NCBI GenBank assembly: GCA_020025395.1 | Contig: JAHHSE010000007.1 | Coordinates: 1-23,917, forward strand | Direction of reading: 5' to 3' | Source of the DNA: Oscillospiraceae bacterium | GTDB lineage: Bacteria; Bacillota; Clostridia; Oscillospirales; Oscillospiraceae | Length of the DNA stretch: 23,917 nt | Shown here: one piece after another, positions 22,264 to 23,917 of the stretch | Position numbering within the stretch: position 1 is the stretch's first letter | How the letters are laid out: each line of letters begins with the position of its first letter | Made by a program: the position numbers and the translations under genes | Notes under the pieces: generated by a model | What the model saw: the letters and a program-made list of their open reading frames with translations, nothing else | Told to the model about the DNA's origin: nothing | The model's database searches: none

Positions 22264-23214
22264 ATGGTAGAAATCGAGAAGCCGAATATCGAATGTATCG
22301 AAACGCCCGGCGATGGTTCCTATGGAAAATATGTGGTGGAACCCCTGGAGAGGGGGTATGGAACCACGCTGGGCAATGCCCTGCGCCGAATCCTGCTGTC
22401 CTCTCTGCCGGGTACCGCGGTCACATCCATCAAGATTGCCGGCGTCCAGCATGAGTTTTCCACCATCCCCGGGGTTAAGGAGGACGTCACCGAGATCGTT
22501 CTCAATGTAAAGAGCATTGTCGCGAAGCTCTATGGTGACGGACCCAAGACCATGTATATTGAGGCAAACGGCGAAGGCGTCGTCACTGCGGGCGATATCA
22601 AGGTGGATGGAGAGGTTGAGATCCTGAACCCGGAGCAGCACATTGCCACTCTGGGTGCGGATGCCAGCCTGAATATGGAGCTTACCTTGTCCCATGGCCG
22701 GGGATATGTCCCCGCGGACCGGAACAAGCCGCCCCAGACCATCATTGGATTGATCCCGGTAGATTCGGTCTATACACCGGTTCGCAAAGTGAACTATACA
22801 GTGGAAAACACCCGTGTGGGTGATCTGACCGACTTTGACCGACTGACCCTGGAGATCTGGACCAATGGGACCATCTCTGCCAGGGATGCGGTCAGCCTGG
22901 GTGCCAGGATCCTGGTGGATCACTTTATTCTCTTCACCGACCTCTCAGAGGCAGTGGGCTCCAAGTCCACTGTGGTGGAGAAAGCGGAGGCTCAGCGGGA
23001 CAAGGTGCTGGAGATGACCATTGAAGAGCTGGATCTCTCGGTTCGCTCCTTCAACTGCCTCAAGCGTGCCAACATCAATACCGTGGAGGACTTGATCTCC
23101 AAGACCGAGGACGAGATGATGAAGGTTCGGAATCTGGGCCGGAAGAGCCTGGAGGAGGTCATCAACAAGCTGACCATGATGGGCCTGTCCCTGGCCTCTG
23201 ACGACAATAACTAA
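22264..23214 (+). CDS. rpoA: DNA-directed RNA polymerase alpha subunit
   Basis: The 316-residue protein has the full two-domain form. The N-terminal dimerisation domain (about 1-230) contains EPLERGYGTTLGNALRRILL and GRGYVPADRNKPP. After a linker, the C-terminal DNA-binding domain (about 250-316) contains LDLSVRSFNCLKRANINTVE and RNLGRKSLEEVINKL. It assembles the polymerase and binds UP elements such as the one proposed before rpsJ. A 74-nt gap precedes it, in which CGGTC (22191-22195) can pair with GACCG (22245-22249). AAGGAGGG provides the ribosome binding site. Confidence 0.98.
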   Translation: MVEIEKPNIECIETPGDGSYGKYVVEPLERGYGTTLGNALRRILLSSLPGTAVTSIKIAGVQHEFSTIPGVKEDVTEIVLNVKSIVAKLYGDGPKTMYIEANGEGVVTAGDIKVDGEVEILNPEQHIATLGADASLNMELTLSHGRGYVPADRNKPPQTIIGLIPVDSVYTPVRKVNYTVENTRVGDLTDFDRLTLEIWTNGTISARDAVSLGARILVDHFILFTDLSEAVGSKSTVVEKAEAQRDKVLEMTIEELDLSVRSFNCLKRANINTVEDLISKTEDEMMKVRNLGRKSLEEVINKLTMMGLSLASDDNN

Positions 23215-23239
23215 CCCTTCCGTAAAGGAGTGAAACAAA

Positions 23240-23581
23240 ATGTCTTCCAAACGTAAACTGGGCAAGCCGACTGACCAGCGTATGGCCATGCTTCGTGCCA
23301 TGACCACCTATCTGCTGGAGACCGGTCATCTGAAGACCACCTATGCTCGCGCCAAGGAGGTCGCCCCCATCACCGAGAAGATGATCACCCTGGCGAAGAA
23401 GAACGACCTGGCTGCTTACCGTCAGGCTCTGTCCTTCCTCACCAAGGAGGATGTGGCCAAGAAGCTGTTTGACGAGATCGGCCCCAAGTATGGCGATCGG
23501 AACGGCGGCTACACCCGTGTGCTGAAGATGGGTCCCCGCCGGGGAGATGCCGCTGAGATGGCTTACATCGAGCTGGTGTAA
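23240..23581 (+). CDS. rplQ: 50S ribosomal protein L17
   Basis: The 113-residue protein is the short Gram-positive L17: KLGKPTDQRMAMLRAMTTYL, ETGHLKTTYARAKEVAPITE and the end GYTRVLKMGPRRGDAAEMAY. It lies at the base of the large subunit near the tunnel exit. AAAGGAG precedes the start 25 bases after rpoA. It is the last gene of the super-operon in this window; the cobalt/ECF transporter genes that often follow in Firmicutes are not within the next 336 bases. Confidence 0.98.
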   Translation: MSSKRKLGKPTDQRMAMLRAMTTYLLETGHLKTTYARAKEVAPITEKMITLAKKNDLAAYRQALSFLTKEDVAKKLFDEIGPKYGDRNGGYTRVLKMGPRRGDAAEMAYIELV

Positions 23582-23611
23582 GGCAACTTATGTATCCCTT
23601 CGGGGGAACGG

Positions 23612-23655
23612 AACAAGACCGAGAGGCGGACAAGTGTCCGCCTCTCGGTCTTGTT
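23612..23655 (+). terminator. Perfect 20-bp hairpin after rplQ (terminator-like)
   Basis: The arms 23612-23631 and 23636-23655 are perfectly complementary around AAGT, 30 bases after the rplQ stop. This is where the operon terminator should be, but the stem is followed by GGATTCTG and not by a T-run. It could be an RNA-stabilising 3' end or an intrinsic terminator of weak type. Confidence 0.6.
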
Positions 23656-23684
23656 GGATTCTGTCTCCGGGGAGGATGAAGAAA

Positions 23685-23713
23685 GAGCGGTCCTTCTTTC
23701 GGAAGGACCGCTC
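23685..23713. repeat. 12-bp inverted repeat
   Basis: GAGCGGTCCTTC (23685-23696) pairs perfectly with 23702-23713 around TTTCG. It is the second hairpin in the gene-free tail 23582-23917. The flanks hold no T-tract on the plus strand. Confidence 0.7.
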
Positions 23714-23771
23714 AGCTTGTCAAAAAAGCCTCGCAGAGTTTGCCGCCGCAGCGGTAAATGAAATAAAAATG

Positions 23772-23804
23772 ATTTTCCACGGGGGCGTGTACCTCGTGGA
23801 AAAT
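23772..23804. repeat. 10-bp inverted repeat
   Basis: ATTTTCCACG (23772-23781) pairs perfectly with CGTGGAAAAT (23795-23804) with a 13-nt loop. The A/T end of the stem gives it a terminator-like look on either strand. Third hairpin of the tail. Confidence 0.65.
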
Positions 23805-23810
23805 ACATAT

Positions 23811-23871
23811 CGGTCTGACCCGTGCATCATTTGTCCGCATTAGGCGGACAAATGATGCACGGGTCAGACCG
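23811..23871. repeat. Perfect 28-bp inverted repeat
   Basis: Positions 23811-23838 are exactly complementary to 23844-23871, with only ATTAG between. The stem carries no reading frame of note, has no T-tract after it and shows no obvious target-site duplication. It is the strongest palindrome in the window. Confidence 0.85.
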
Positions 23872-23879
23872 CAGCCCTT

Positions 23880-23910
23880 TGTCGAAAATCTCCGAAGGAG
23901 TTTTTCGACA
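23880..23910. repeat. 14-bp inverted repeat with one T-T mismatch
   Basis: TGTCGAAAATCTCC (23880-23893) pairs with GGAGTTTTTCGACA (23897-23910) around GAA. It is the fifth consecutive hairpin of the tail and stops 7 bases before the window ends, so the cluster may continue. Confidence 0.7.
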
Positions 23911-23917
23911 GTCTCAG

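Noticed and set aside
23740..23769. Possible promoter TTGCCG, 18 bp, TAAAAA in the gene-free tail
   Set aside because: Both boxes are weak and no gene follows within the window; too little support.
23547..23843. 98-codon plus-strand frame at the end of the window
   Set aside because: It begins inside rplQ, crosses four hairpins and resembles no known protein.
23811..23871. MITE or insertion-sequence remnant
   Set aside because: No transposase, no flanking duplication and arms that meet at a 5-nt loop; kept only as an unexplained palindrome.
23612..23910. CRISPR array
   Set aside because: The repeated items are inverted repeats of different sequence and length, with no constant direct repeat or spacer size.
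1..23917. tRNA or rRNA genes
   Set aside because: No cloverleaf-like or rRNA-like segment was recognised in the non-coding gaps.
1..23917. A previously undescribed multi-gene defence or metabolic system
   Set aside because: All genes outside the partial ATPase and the SLH protein are well-known housekeeping or transport families in expected order; novelty is limited to RNA structures and repeats.

Overview
The window looks like a chromosomal segment of a GC-rich clostridial Firmicute. An Oscillospiraceae-type gut anaerobe (Flavonifractor, Oscillibacter or Lawsonibacter relatives) is my best guess. The grounds are the continuous S10-spc-alpha gene order with secY, adk and map inside it, the zinc-type S14, the cysteine-free S4, the SLH-domain surface protein, strong AGGAGG ribosome binding sites, and sigma-A promoters with 17-bp spacers. 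The family assignment is inference; no marker was searched.

Layout. Positions 1-1126 hold the 3' end of a membrane-anchored SbcC/YhaN-like ATPase, closed by a terminator. Positions 1303-3497 form a three-gene operon: a stand-alone GlmU-type nucleotidyltransferase, an M55 (DppA-like) D-aminopeptidase and signal peptidase I. It ends at a bidirectional terminator shared with a convergent MATE efflux gene (3614-4987, minus strand). Back-to-back promoters at 5048-5171 drive the MATE gene leftward and a 773-residue secreted SLH protein rightward (5210-7531). That protein carries about seven tandem beta-rich units of roughly 78 residues.

From 7689 a strong promoter with an A/T-rich upstream stretch starts the ribosomal super-operon. 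A structured leader of about 260 nt containing an intrinsic-terminator-like hairpin precedes rpsJ. The genes then run without a visible internal promoter or canonical terminator: rpsJ-rplC-rplD-rplW-rplB-rpsS-rplV-rpsC-rplP-rpmC-rpsQ-rplN-rplX-rplE-rpsZ-rpsH-rplF-rplR-rpsE-rpmD-rplO-secY-adk-map-infA-rpmJ-rpsM-rpsK-rpsD-rpoA-rplQ. Together they supply ribosomal subunits, the Sec channel, nucleotide balance (Adk), N-terminal methionine removal (Map), initiation factor 1 and the RNA polymerase alpha subunit. The few larger gaps (before rplC, rpsH and rpmJ) each contain a hairpin.

The last 336 bases (23582-23917) have no gene but hold five consecutive inverted repeats, including a perfect 28-bp one. 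I found no defence island, CRISPR array, transposase or other clearly new multi-gene system. The most interesting signals are non-coding (the S10 leader and the terminal hairpin cluster), followed by the repeat architecture of the SLH protein and the repetitive tails of ribosomal proteins S3 and L3.
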